Shown here: in pieces, positions 7,399 through 15,655 of the stretch | Numbering within the stretch: position 1 is the stretch's first letter | Layout of the letters: each line of letters starts with the position of its first letter | From: Betaproteobacteria bacterium | Lineage (GTDB): Bacteria > Pseudomonadota > Gammaproteobacteria > Burkholderiales > CAIKXV01 | DNA: 55,054 bases | Reading direction: 5' to 3' | Assembly (NCBI GenBank): GCA_947458835.1 | Contig: CANHBC010000003.1 | Span: forward strand, 1 to 55,054 | Made by a program: the position numbers and the translations under genes | Notes under the pieces: model-generated | Told to the model about the DNA's origin: nothing | Seen by the model: only the letters and a program-made list of their open reading frames with translations | Databases searched by the model: none

Positions 7399-8201
7399 TT
7401 CTGCTTTACTTTTCCAGAGAGCTTCGAGGCGGCGGAGCTCCTTCGCTCGATAGCAGAGTCCGGCAAGTAACAGTTGAGGCCGGTCAGTTCGTCGTCCTCG
7501 AGCAGCATGCCGAAGGGCGTGAAGTAGTAAGGGCCCTCCAGCAGGGGAGCTTTGTCTGCTCCGTCACTCTCTGTGCCGCATTCCAGGCATTCCACGTAGA
7601 GCTTCTGAAGAAGTGCGCGGTAGGGTTGCAGAGGATCGAACACGACCGTCGCGATCCGTCCGAGCGGGGCGAATGCGCGATCGATGTCGTCCGTTTCGGC
7701 ATCGAATTGCGTCGCCTGGAGGTTCTTGACCAGCGTGCGCACGTGGTCCGGGCCCATTTGCGTGACGAGCACCTGGTTACTCGGACTGATGGGCTGATCG
7801 GGGATCATGAAGAAGTGATCGTGGAGGAACTCGGTCGACGCACCGAGGAGCATGAGAAGCCGGTTGAGCAGGCACTCGCGCGGGATATTCTTCTCCGTGC
7901 AGACCTCTTCCAGCAGTTGCGCCACGGAAGGGTCCAGGGCCAGTGAGATCTGGCTGGAGCCGTCCACTCCCGCGAACAGACTCTTGAGCTTGATCTCCAG
8001 GTAGCGGCGGGCTTCCGGGCTGTTGGTTACGGTCAGCTCCTCGCGGATGCGAGGAAGTTCCTTCGCCAATGCTCGGGTGATAAGGCCGTCGCGCCTTATG
8101 CAGGCGGCATCCGACCGCTCGTTAAGGGCGTCGAGGATGGGTTGCCAGACGCGGAGGGTGATCTTTGCGCGAGGGGCGATTGCTGGTTGCTTGGTAGCCA
8201 T
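7395..8201 (-). CDS. Unknown protein with possible ribbon-helix-helix N-terminus
   Basis: The protein is 268 residues from ATG 8201; TTG at 8207 is also possible. Residues about 13-45 (KITLRVWQPILDALNERSDA, then a stretch through LITRALAKEL) resemble a strand plus two helices of ribbon-helix-helix DNA-binding proteins. A second similar pattern, SLALDPSVAQLLEEVCTEKN, follows near residue 88. The rest is acidic and unassigned. A CTAAGG / CCTTAG palindrome lies ten bases upstream and could be its operator. It leads a three-gene operon with the DUF4258-like and glycosylase-like genes. The DNA-binding role is inference. Confidence 0.55.
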   Translation of the reverse strand: MATKQPAIAPRAKITLRVWQPILDALNERSDAACIRRDGLITRALAKELPRIREELTVTNSPEARRYLEIKLKSLFAGVDGSSQISLALDPSVAQLLEEVCTEKNIPRECLLNRLLMLLGASTEFLHDHFFMIPDQPISPSNQVLVTQMGPDHVRTLVKNLQATQFDAETDDIDRAFAPLGRIATVVFDPLQPYRALLQKLYVECLECGTESDGADKAPLLEGPYYFTPFGMLLEDDELTGLNCYLPDSAIERRSSAASKLSGKVKQK

Positions 8202-8210
8202 GACCAAAGA

Positions 8211-8228
8211 CTAAGGCAAAATCCTTAG
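8211..8228. promoter_or_regulatory. Palindrome upstream of the three-gene operon
   Basis: CTAAGG (8211-8216) and CCTTAG (8223-8228) are perfect inverted copies around an AT-rich 6-base spacer, just ahead of the start at 8201. Position and size suit an autoregulatory operator of a ribbon-helix-helix protein. Confidence 0.45.
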
Positions 8229-8372
8229 AAATGCAAGGCGCACGGAATAACCGCTCGCATCAACCTCGGGAATCGTTATTACAAGGGCGTTTCATGGCGG
8301 CGCGTTGCGATCGATGACCGGCTACGTTCTTCTCTCTTCCGGTTGTCGCGTATTCCCGAAAAGGTATAGGCT

Positions 8373-8528
8373 GTGCCCGAGGGTCATGAATCCAGGCCGC
8401 TCTTCTGGATCGCCAGCAGCAAGAGGGACCTGATGGCATTGCCGCTCCGCGTGCGGAGGTTCTTCGGTCACGCATTGGACTTCGCGCAACATGCAGAGGA
8501 GTTGCGACATGGCAAGGCGCGTCATTGA
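8373..8528 (+). pseudogene. Gutted HigB/Gp49-like toxin
   Basis: A 51-codon frame starts at GTG 8373 (AGG just upstream). Residues 9-40 (LFWIASSKRDLMALPLRVRR, then FFGHALDFAQ) match the N-terminus of phage Gp49-like / HigB toxins (DUF891), which are normally about 110-120 residues. The whole middle and catalytic part of the family is missing, and the frame ends AEELRHGKARH inside the antitoxin start. This looks like an in-frame internal deletion joining the beginning to the very end of the toxin. The antitoxin downstream is intact. Confidence 0.65.
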
Positions 8529-8844
8529 TGGCATCGAGGTCGAACGTGGTTCGGGCAACGTCTTTGCCGACCTGGGCCTGCCGGATGCGGAGAAGCTCAA
8601 GATCAAATCGGGGCTGGTGATCGAGATTACCCGGGCAGTGCGTCGCCTCGGGCTCACGCAGGAAGATGCGGGTCGCCGCATGGGCATCCCGCAGCCGAAA
8701 GTGTCCGGTTTGATGCGTGGCGATTTCGCCAATCTGTCCGAGCGCAAGCTGATGGATTGCCTGAACCGACTAGGCTATGACATCGAGATACGCGTACGGC
8801 GCACGGCTGATCCGGTCGGGCAGTTGAAGTTGGCGATTGCGTGA
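8509..8844 (+). CDS. HigA-like XRE antitoxin
   Basis: The product is 111 residues. It has the conserved block SGNVFADLGLPDAEKLKIKS followed by a Cro/cI helix-turn-helix (LGLTQEDAGRRMGIPQPKVS, then GLMRGDF) typical of antitoxins of the Gp49/HigB family. ATG 8509 is chosen because GAGGAG lies about eight bases upstream. It overlaps the remnant toxin gene by 20 bases, the usual toxin-first order. All antitoxin motifs look intact although the toxin is not, so it may persist as a stand-alone DNA-binding repressor or anti-addiction protein. Confidence 0.85.
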   Translation: MARRVIDGIEVERGSGNVFADLGLPDAEKLKIKSGLVIEITRAVRRLGLTQEDAGRRMGIPQPKVSGLMRGDFANLSERKLMDCLNRLGYDIEIRVRRTADPVGQLKLAIA

Positions 8845-8974
8845 CGCGTCGGTGACGCGATTGCGCTCGACGCGTTACCGTAAGCGGTGACACGGTGGCT
8901 GGTGAGGTTCGCTTGACCGCAGCCGATAATGTTCACCCTCGACAACAACTGCGAACTGCGTTTCCGCAGGTACG

Positions 8975-9991
8975 CTACTGCGGCTTGATGTTGGCGACCT
9001 CCGCGACCTGGCGCCACATCGCGATCTCCTTGCGTACCCGGGCTTCGAACTCCTCCGGGGTATTGCCGACAGGCTCGCCACCGATCTCCAGCATGCGCTG
9101 CCGGATATCGGGCTGTTGCAGGACGGCCGCCACATCGTTGCGGATACGCTGCACCAGTTCGCGCGCGGCCCCTTTCGGCGCCATCAGGCCGAACCAGGAG
9201 ACGGACTCGAAGCCTGGGAGACCGTCGGCGATCACGGGTGCCTCGGGAAAGAGCACGGAAGGCGTGAGCGATCCGACGCCGATGATCCTCGCCCGCCCCG
9301 ACTTGACGGCCGACTGCACCGAACTGATCGCAGCGATCGCAAGTGGGATGTGGCCGCCCAGCAGGTCGGTCATCAACGGCCCCGCACCCTTGTAGGGAAT
9401 GGGTTCCACGCTCACCTTGGCCAGCATGTTGAAGTTGTAGGTCGCCAGCGGCGAGCCGGTGTTGCCCATGTTCATCTGCTTGGGGCGGGCTTTGGCCAGG
9501 GCGATCAGTTCGCGGGCATTGCGCACGGGCAGCGACGGATGCGCGACGATCGCATGCGGCGAGATCGTCACGAGCGTGATCGGCACCAGATCGGTGTGTG
9601 GATCGTAGGGAAGCTTCGCGTAGGTGATCGGCGCGTTGGTGAAGAGATTCGACGTGAGCAGCAGGGTATGGCCGTCGGGGGCGCTCTTCGCGACCAGATC
9701 GGTACCGATGACCGTGCCCGCGCCCGGGCGGGGATCGAGCACGATCTGCTGCTTCCACCGTTCGGTGAGCGCCGGCATGATGATCCGCGCATTCGCATCG
9801 CTGCTTCCCCCGACTGCGAAGGGGATCACCAGTCGAATCGGTTTGGCGGGGAAAGCCTGGGAGAATGCCGAGCCCGTCGCAAGTAGCAACAGTCCGGAGA
9901 CGCATCCGATGGCTGATGAACGCAACTGTGATCGGCTGCACGGATCGACCGACGCCGCCACCGCTCCTCGTCCCGTAACGCGCTCGATCAT
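8975..9991 (-). CDS. Bug-family (TctC) extracytoplasmic solute receptor
   Basis: The protein has 338 residues and is a periplasmic binding protein of the Bug family. The leader ends SAFSQA at about residue 48, then FPAKPIRLVIPFAVGGSSDA starts the mature protein; the GGSSDANAR loop and DPRPGAGTVIG strand are family hallmarks, as is IPYKGAGPLMTDLLGGHI. Start ATG 9991 gives a somewhat long, basic leader; a further upstream start is possible but less likely. No permease genes are nearby. The ligand is probably a carboxylate. It lies between two decayed toxin-antitoxin loci. Confidence 0.9.
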   Translation of the reverse strand: MIERVTGRGAVAASVDPCSRSQLRSSAIGCVSGLLLLATGSAFSQAFPAKPIRLVIPFAVGGSSDANARIIMPALTERWKQQIVLDPRPGAGTVIGTDLVAKSAPDGHTLLLTSNLFTNAPITYAKLPYDPHTDLVPITLVTISPHAIVAHPSLPVRNARELIALAKARPKQMNMGNTGSPLATYNFNMLAKVSVEPIPYKGAGPLMTDLLGGHIPLAIAAISSVQSAVKSGRARIIGVGSLTPSVLFPEAPVIADGLPGFESVSWFGLMAPKGAARELVQRIRNDVAAVLQQPDIRQRMLEIGGEPVGNTPEEFEARVRKEIAMWRQVAEVANIKPQ

Positions 9992-10191
9992 GCGAGTCGT
10001 CCCTATTGTTGGTCTGGTCTGGCGCTTCGACTGCAAGAGCGCGCGATCGGCCACCGTTTTTTACACAGTACCACATGGTGAGCGGGAGCTTGTTGCAGGG
10101 ACGTTCGTGGAGGCATCGTTACCAACGTCGCTGCATCAAGGCACGCAGGGGGATCTATTTCTTAACATCTACATCAGGCGCCGGAGGCCCG

Positions 10192-10457
10192 ATGAACACG
10201 AAGGCGGCAAAGCTTTTCACCAATGGCGGCAGTCAGGCCGTGCGGTTGCCCGCCGAGTTCCGCTTCACTGTAGCCGACGAGGTCTATGTCCGCCGGGACG
10301 CATCACTGGTGAAGTGATTCTTTCCGGCAAGCCCGCCGATGCCGACTGGGCCGGGTTTTTGGCGCTTCGCCACAGCACCGAACTGCGAAACGAGTGGCTG
10401 GGCACCCGACCGCTGAACGAACCGCTGCGTTCCCGCGTGCTGTCCGAGGATGATTGA
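10192..10457 (+). pseudogene. Frameshifted VapB-like antitoxin
   Basis: ATG 10192 has GGAGG upstream. Residues 1-35 (MNTKAAKLFTNGGSQAVRLP, then AEFRF and DEVYVRRD) match the SpoVT/AbrB DNA-binding half of VapB. The frame then stops at 10315-10317 after SLVK. Shifting frame near 10303 restores GEVILSGKPADADWAGFLAL and a tail ending LSEDD at 10457, the normal VapB toxin-binding half. A single-base loss in the codon after RRD explains this. The antitoxin therefore cannot be made full length unless ribosomes shift. Confidence 0.7.
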
Positions 10458-10468
10458 CCTTGCTGTAG

Positions 10469-10690
10469 ATGCTCGACGCCGACAGCGTCAGCTACCTGAT
10501 CCGTGGGACCTGCCCCGCGCTCGACCCGGTGCTCGTGACGAACAACACGCGTCATTTCTCGAGGATTCCGGCCTTGCGGGTCGAGAACTGGACGACTGAC
10601 TCCCTCGCGCCCGGATGCCAGGGCCGGGTTGTCGATCGAGGATTGGACGGGGCCGGTGCGATCGCTCTGGCGATGCCTGTCGCAAGCTGA
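10469..10690 (+). pseudogene. Internally deleted VapC-like PIN toxin
   Basis: The frame begins MLDADSVSYLIRGTCPALD, the VapC N-terminus with its first catalytic Asp, and jumps at once to PVLVTNNTRHFSRIPALRVE, the VapC C-terminus, followed by NW. About 80 residues of the normal roughly 130-residue PIN domain, with the other acidic metal ligands, are absent. After NWTTD the frame reads on into unrelated sequence to 10690. It directly follows the broken vapB copy. The toxin cannot be a functional RNase. Confidence 0.7.
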
Positions 10691-10768
10691 GGGCGCAAGT
10701 CGAAGCGCACTGGTTCGAAACTTGCTGCAGGTCCCTGACCCATTCGGCAATGCAAAGCGGACAGCACC

Positions 10769-11530
10769 ATGAACGCAGCACCCACCCTGCTCGTGACCGG
10801 CGGCGGTATCGGTATCGGTCGCGCCACTGCACTCGCCTTCGCGCGTGCGGGCTACCACGTGGTCGTCACCGACGTCCTTGAGACGGAAGGCCGCGCGGTC
10901 GCCGAATCGATTGTCGCTGCCGGCGGCAGCGCCACCTTCATGGCGATGGACGTGCGCGACACCGGCCGTGTCGATGCGGTCGTCGCGCAGGTCTGCGCGG
11001 CGCGCGGCGCGATCGACGCGCTGGTGCTCAATGCGGGCATCGCGCGCAAGGTGCCGCTCCCTGAACTCACCGACGAGCACTGGGACCACACGGTCGACAT
11101 CGACCTGAAGGGCATGTTCCGCGTGGCCCGCGCCGCGCTGCCCGCGATGCGAACGCGCGGCGCGGGCGCCATCGTCTGCCTGACCTCGCTGATGGGCGTG
11201 GCCTGGGGATGGACCGAGCATGTGCACTACTCGGCGGCCAAGTCCGGCGTGATCGGTCTCATGCGCGGCCTCGCCGCCGAGGTGGCGACCGACGGCGTGC
11301 GCGTGAACGCCGTATCGCCCGGGTACGTGCGCACCGCGCAGCTGCTCTCCGCTGAACACTCGCTTGGCCCCGAGGGGGTGGAGCAGGCGGCCGCGCGCGT
11401 GCCGCTCGGACGGGTCGGTGAACCGGAGGACATCGCCGAGGTGATCCTGTTCCTGGCCTCCGATGGCGCGCGCTATGTCACCGGCCAGGTGCTGGTCGCC
11501 GACGGCGGGCTGTCGATCTGCCCGCAGTAG
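10769..11530 (+). CDS. SDR-family NAD(P)-dependent oxidoreductase (FabG-like)
   Basis: This encodes 253 residues of a classical short-chain dehydrogenase. The cofactor motif is TGGGIGIG near residue 12, followed by an NAG motif (LVLNAGIA), a catalytic Ser in LTSLMG, and the YSAAK active site near residue 154. The C-terminus VTGQVLVADGGLSI is typical of FabG-like members. An acidic residue at the end of strand 2 (VVTDV) suggests NAD(H) preference; this is inference. It precedes the branched-chain ABC transporter operon by about 190 bases on the same strand, so it could act on the imported compound. Confidence 0.85.
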   Translation: MNAAPTLLVTGGGIGIGRATALAFARAGYHVVVTDVLETEGRAVAESIVAAGGSATFMAMDVRDTGRVDAVVAQVCAARGAIDALVLNAGIARKVPLPELTDEHWDHTVDIDLKGMFRVARAALPAMRTRGAGAIVCLTSLMGVAWGWTEHVHYSAAKSGVIGLMRGLAAEVATDGVRVNAVSPGYVRTAQLLSAEHSLGPEGVEQAAARVPLGRVGEPEDIAEVILFLASDGARYVTGQVLVADGGLSICPQ

Positions 11531-11717
11531 CCGACGGTACGCGTGCACTGCGGAGGAGCGCGCCCATGGTGCTTCTGCACCAGCAGGGCGCGTGAACGGC
11601 GTCGATACGCCCTTCAAGTCGTGGCACGGACATTGCTCATGTGCCCTGTAGTCCGCGAATCACTTCTTTCGGCTGTTCCTTCCCGCGCATCCCGCGCGGA
11701 TCTGTCAGGAGTCCTCC

Positions 11718-12893
11718 ATGAAGCTTCGATCCGTCCACGCCCTGCTGACTTCGGCCAGTCTGGCGCTTGTCCTGGGCGCTGCGCCCGCACTCGCCAACAA
11801 GCCGTGTATCGGCGCTTCGCTGCCGATCACCGGCCCCACCGCATGGGCTGCCGACTCGATCCGCATGGGGGCGGAAGTCGCGATCGCCGAGATCAATGCG
11901 AAGGGTGGCGTCCTGGGGCAGCGCCTGAGCTTCGTCGCCTATGACGATGCCGGGCAGCCGCCGCGCGGCGTGGACAACGCCCGGCGCATCGCCGAGTCCG
12001 ACGGCTGCATCGCGATGTTCGGGGGCTGGCACTCCGGCGTCGCGCTCGCGGTGGTCGAGCCGGTGCATGACGCACGCATTCCGTACATCGCGGTGATCTC
12101 CGCGGGCACGCGCATCACCGAGAACGACCGCAAGCCCAACTACATGTTCCGAGTGTCGATGTTCGACCGCTGGCAGGCGCTGGCACTGGTGCGCAAGAGC
12201 AAGGAAGTCACGAAGACCGGCAACATCGGCGTGCTCTACGAAGACACCGGCTGGGGGCAGGGTGCCGTGCCTGACCTCAAGGCCAGCGCCAGCGCCGAGA
12301 GCGCGAAGATCGTCGGCTTCGAGGTCTTCAAATGGGACGATCGCGACATGACCGCCCAGCTGATCCGCCTGCGCGATGCCAAGGTCGACACCATCATCCT
12401 CTACTCGCGCGATCTCGAAGCCAACCAGATCCTGCGCTCGATGCAGCGGATCAACTACTCCGCGCGCATCGTTTCGGCCTGGGGCAACACCGGCACGCTG
12501 GGCGAACTCGCCGGTCCGCTCGCCAACGGGATGATCGTGCTGCAGACCTTCACCTGGGCGGGCGACCTGCGGCCGCAGCAGAAGCGGGTGCTCGATTCGA
12601 TCATGAGCCGCTACAAGCTCAAGTCGCCCGACGACATCAAGCACGGCTCGGGAGCGGCGAACGCGTATGACGCGGTCTATATCCTGGCCGAGGCGATCCG
12701 CACCGCTGGCGCCTACGACCGCACCCGCGTGCGCGACGCGCTGTACAAGGTCACGCACGAGGGCATCGTGCAGCGCTATGCGCCGGCCTTCACGCCGGAG
12801 CGCCACAATGCGATCCTGCCTGAAAACTACGTCTGGACTGCGTGGCACAACGGTCGGATCCTGCCGATCGCCCAGACGCCGTACGGCAAGTAA
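11718..12893 (+). CDS. Branched-chain amino-acid-type ABC transporter, periplasmic binding protein
   Basis: The 391-residue protein has a cleavable leader (hydrophobic core ALVLGAAPALA, cut near ANK at about residue 27). The mature part begins KPCIGASLPITGPTAWAADS, the type I periplasmic-binding fold of LivK/AmiC-like receptors, with GVLGQRLSFVAYDDAGQPPR soon after. Three transporter subunits follow on the same strand. AGGAG lies eight bases upstream of ATG. The ligand could be an amino acid, amide or other small acid; the family binds many. A strong hairpin follows the gene. Confidence 0.88.
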   Translation: MKLRSVHALLTSASLALVLGAAPALANKPCIGASLPITGPTAWAADSIRMGAEVAIAEINAKGGVLGQRLSFVAYDDAGQPPRGVDNARRIAESDGCIAMFGGWHSGVALAVVEPVHDARIPYIAVISAGTRITENDRKPNYMFRVSMFDRWQALALVRKSKEVTKTGNIGVLYEDTGWGQGAVPDLKASASAESAKIVGFEVFKWDDRDMTAQLIRLRDAKVDTIILYSRDLEANQILRSMQRINYSARIVSAWGNTGTLGELAGPLANGMIVLQTFTWAGDLRPQQKRVLDSIMSRYKLKSPDDIKHGSGAANAYDAVYILAEAIRTAGAYDRTRVRDALYKVTHEGIVQRYAPAFTPERHNAILPENYVWTAWHNGRILPIAQTPYGK

Positions 12894-12910
12894 GGACCTG
12901 CTCGTGCCCG

Positions 12911-12943
12911 CCCGCCAGGTCCGGTCTGTCCGGCCCTGGCGGG
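12911..12943 (+). terminator. Intercistronic hairpin between binding protein and permease genes
   Basis: CCCGCCAGG (12911-12919) pairs with CCTGGCGGG (12935-12943), with an inner CCGG/CCGG pair in the loop. There is no T-tract, so it is more likely a message-stabilising or partial-termination element that raises the level of the binding protein over the membrane subunits. Confidence 0.45.
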
Positions 12944-12962
12944 TGGCACGCGCGCTCGCGCC

Positions 12963-13838
12963 ATGACCGCCTTCGTCCAGTACACGCTCTCCGGCCTCGT
13001 GATCGGAGGGCTCTATGCGATCGTCGCCCTCGGCTTCTACATCATGTGGTCGGCCGTGCGGGCGGTGAACTTCGCCCACGGCGATACCCTGATGCTGGGC
13101 TCGGTGCTGGCCATCGCGCTGATGTGGGCGGGGGTGCCCCTGCTCGTCGGCATCCCCCTGGCGATCGCTGCCTCCGCCGGGTTCGGCCTGCTCATCGAAC
13201 GCATCGCGGTGCGACCGCTCAACCACGGACCCTCCTCGGTTGGCTGGATGCTGTCGACGATCGCGATCGGCCTGATGCTGGAGGCGTTCGTGACCATCAC
13301 CTTCGGCGCCGACCCGCGTTCGCTGCCTTCCCCACTGATGGGTGCACCGATCTCGATCGCAGGTGCGGGCATCTTCCCGCACGAGTTGCTGGTGCCGGTG
13401 GCCGCGGTCGCGCTGCTCGCGCTGCTCGACTGGTTCTATCGCGCGACGATGCTCGGCCGGGCCATGCGGGCGATCGCGCAGAAGCCGGTGGCCGCGGGCC
13501 TCATGGGCATCGACGTGCGCCGCATGGCGCTCATCTCATTCGCTGCCGCCTCCGCGCTGGGTGCCTTCGCCGGGATCCTCGCCGCGCCGATCATCCAGGT
13601 CTCGGCGACCATGGGGCTGCTGCTGGGGCTCAAGGGATTTCTGGTCGCGATCATCGCCGGGATGTCCAACGCGCGAGGCATCGTCATCACCGGGTTTGCC
13701 TACGGCGTGCTGGAGCGCTTCATCGAGGGCTTCGGGAACACCTCGCTGCGCGAGGTACTCGGCTTCGGCGTGATGATCCTGCTGCTGCTGATGTTCCCGA
13801 ACGGCCTGTTCGGACAGCGTGAAGTGAACAAGGTATGA
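12963..13838 (+). CDS. livH: Branched-chain amino-acid-type ABC transporter permease LivH
   Basis: The product is 291 residues and very hydrophobic, with about eight membrane segments, beginning TAFVQYTLSGLVIGGLYAIV. The VNFAHGDTLMLG segment near residue 37 is the LivH hallmark, and the cytoplasmic EAA-like loop GRAMRAIAQKPVAAGLMGID near 165 contacts the ATPase. Its last bases overlap the next start (ATGA), so it is translationally coupled to the LivM-LivG fusion gene. Confidence 0.92.
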   Translation: MTAFVQYTLSGLVIGGLYAIVALGFYIMWSAVRAVNFAHGDTLMLGSVLAIALMWAGVPLLVGIPLAIAASAGFGLLIERIAVRPLNHGPSSVGWMLSTIAIGLMLEAFVTITFGADPRSLPSPLMGAPISIAGAGIFPHELLVPVAAVALLALLDWFYRATMLGRAMRAIAQKPVAAGLMGIDVRRMALISFAAASALGAFAGILAAPIIQVSATMGLLLGLKGFLVAIIAGMSNARGIVITGFAYGVLERFIEGFGNTSLREVLGFGVMILLLLMFPNGLFGQREVNKV

Positions 13839-15655
13839 AGCCGAATCGGTTCACTGCAGGCGTGGCCCTCCCGGCCGTCGTGTTCGCGGTCGTGCTGGTC
13901 GCCATTCCCGAGCTGGTCAGCAACAGCTTCCAGCTGCGCGCGGTGATGCTGTTCCTCATCTACGCGCTGGTCGCGCTCGGGCTCAACCTGCTGGTCGGAC
14001 TGGTGAGCCTGGTGTCCCTCGGGCAGGCGGGCCTGTACGCGCTGGGGGCCTACACCGTGGCGATCCTCGCCACCCAGACCGGTGCCGGCTTCGTACTGGC
14101 CATGATGGGCGCGATCGCGGTCACGGCGGCCGCGGGCGTGGCGCTGTCCTATCCGACGGTGCGGGTGCGCGGCGTCTATCTGGCGGTGGTCACGATCGCC
14201 TTCGGCCTGATCGTCCAGAACGTGGCGATCGACTGGCGCACTCTGACCGGAGGCACGCTGGGCATCTCCAATGTCCCGCGGATCGACCTGGGCACCGGGC
14301 CGCTGAGCACGACCGGGCTGTACGGCCTGATAGCGGCCATCACGTTTGTCGGCTTCGTGCTTCACCACAACCTGATGCATTCGCGGATCGGCCGCGCGAT
14401 GCGCGCGGTCGCGCAATCGGAGACCGCCTCGCGCGCACTGGGTATCGACCCGACACGGCAACGCGTGCTGGCGTTCGTCCTGTCCTCGGTGTTTGCCGGC
14501 ATCGCGGGCGGGCTCTATGCCTACCTCAACCGCTACGTGAATCCGGACACGTTCAGTTTCTCCGACTCGATCCGCTTCCTGCTGATGGTGATCCTGGGTG
14601 GGTCCGGCACCACCTTTGGTCCGCTGATCGGCGCCGGCATCCTGACCTGGATCCCCAACCTGCTGCAGGCCTTCGGGAAGTGGCAGCTGTTCGTCTATGG
14701 CGCTCTCCTCGCCAGCGTGATCTTCTTTCTGCCCAAGGGCATCGCCGGGTCCGCGCGCGACCTGTGGCTGCGCTGGCGCGTGGGTCGCAACCAGTCCGTC
14801 CGTCAGGCGGATGCATGGCCCAAGCCCTCGCCGGGCGTCGATGCGCTGCTCGGCGTGCGCGCCACCGTCCGAGGGCCCGTGCTTCAGACGCGTGACCTGA
14901 CCATCCGCTTCGGAGGACTGTCCGCGGTTTCGGGTGTCACCGTCGACATCGAGCGCGCGACCGTGCACGCGATCATCGGCCCGAACGGTGCGGGCAAGAC
15001 CACGCTCCTCAACGCGCTGTCGGGTTTCTATGCACCCACCGAAGGACGCGTGACGCTGCTGCAGGACGAAGTCGGCGGTCGCTCGAGCGTGCAGATCGCG
15101 CGCGGTGGACTCACCCGCACCTTCCAGAACACCGAACTGTTCCCGGAGATGACGGTCGAGGAGAACGTACGGGTCGCCTTCCACGCGCGCAGCCGCTGCG
15201 GGTTCCTCTCCACCGTGTTGCGACTGCCGGCCTTCCACGCGGAAGAGCGCCTGCAGCGCGAACGCGCGGCGCTGCTGCTCGACTATGTCGGCCTTGCTGC
15301 CTACCGCGACGAGACCGCCGCGAACCTCGCCTTCGGGCACCAGCGGCGGCTGGAGATCGCGCGCGCACTCGCGCTGTCGCCGGAGATCCTCCTGCTCGAC
15401 GAACCTGCCGCGGGCCTGACGCATGCCGAGATCGATGAGCTGATCGCGCTGATCCGCGACCTGAAGCGCCTGGGGGTCACGGTGGTTCTGGTGGAGCACC
15501 ATGTGGACATGATCATGTCCGTCTCCGACCACGTGACCGTGCTCGATTACGGCGAGGTGATCGCCTCGGGCGCGCCGAGCGCCGTGCGCGAGGATCCACG
15601 GGTCATCGAGGCCTACTTCGGTGCCGGCACCGTACCCACGGGAGCTCACGCATGA
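13835..15655 (+). CDS. Fused LivM permease and LivG ATPase
   Basis: One 606-residue frame carries two subunits. Residues 1 to about 320 are a LivM-type permease with multiple membrane segments, a GLVSLVSLGQAGLYALGAYT hallmark and the coupling loop GRAMRAVAQSETASRALGID. After a linker of about 30 residues (RWRVGRNQSV and on), residues from about 345 form a LivG ATPase with Walker A GPNGAGKTT near 382, signature LAFGHQRRLEIARAL and Walker B ILLLDEPAAGLTH. LivM and LivG are usually separate; the fusion fixes one ATPase to one permease. Both neighbours overlap by four bases. Confidence 0.93.
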   Translation: MKPNRFTAGVALPAVVFAVVLVAIPELVSNSFQLRAVMLFLIYALVALGLNLLVGLVSLVSLGQAGLYALGAYTVAILATQTGAGFVLAMMGAIAVTAAAGVALSYPTVRVRGVYLAVVTIAFGLIVQNVAIDWRTLTGGTLGISNVPRIDLGTGPLSTTGLYGLIAAITFVGFVLHHNLMHSRIGRAMRAVAQSETASRALGIDPTRQRVLAFVLSSVFAGIAGGLYAYLNRYVNPDTFSFSDSIRFLLMVILGGSGTTFGPLIGAGILTWIPNLLQAFGKWQLFVYGALLASVIFFLPKGIAGSARDLWLRWRVGRNQSVRQADAWPKPSPGVDALLGVRATVRGPVLQTRDLTIRFGGLSAVSGVTVDIERATVHAIIGPNGAGKTTLLNALSGFYAPTEGRVTLLQDEVGGRSSVQIARGGLTRTFQNTELFPEMTVEENVRVAFHARSRCGFLSTVLRLPAFHAEERLQRERAALLLDYVGLAAYRDETAANLAFGHQRRLEIARALALSPEILLLDEPAAGLTHAEIDELIALIRDLKRLGVTVVLVEHHVDMIMSVSDHVTVLDYGEVIASGAPSAVREDPRVIEAYFGAGTVPTGAHA

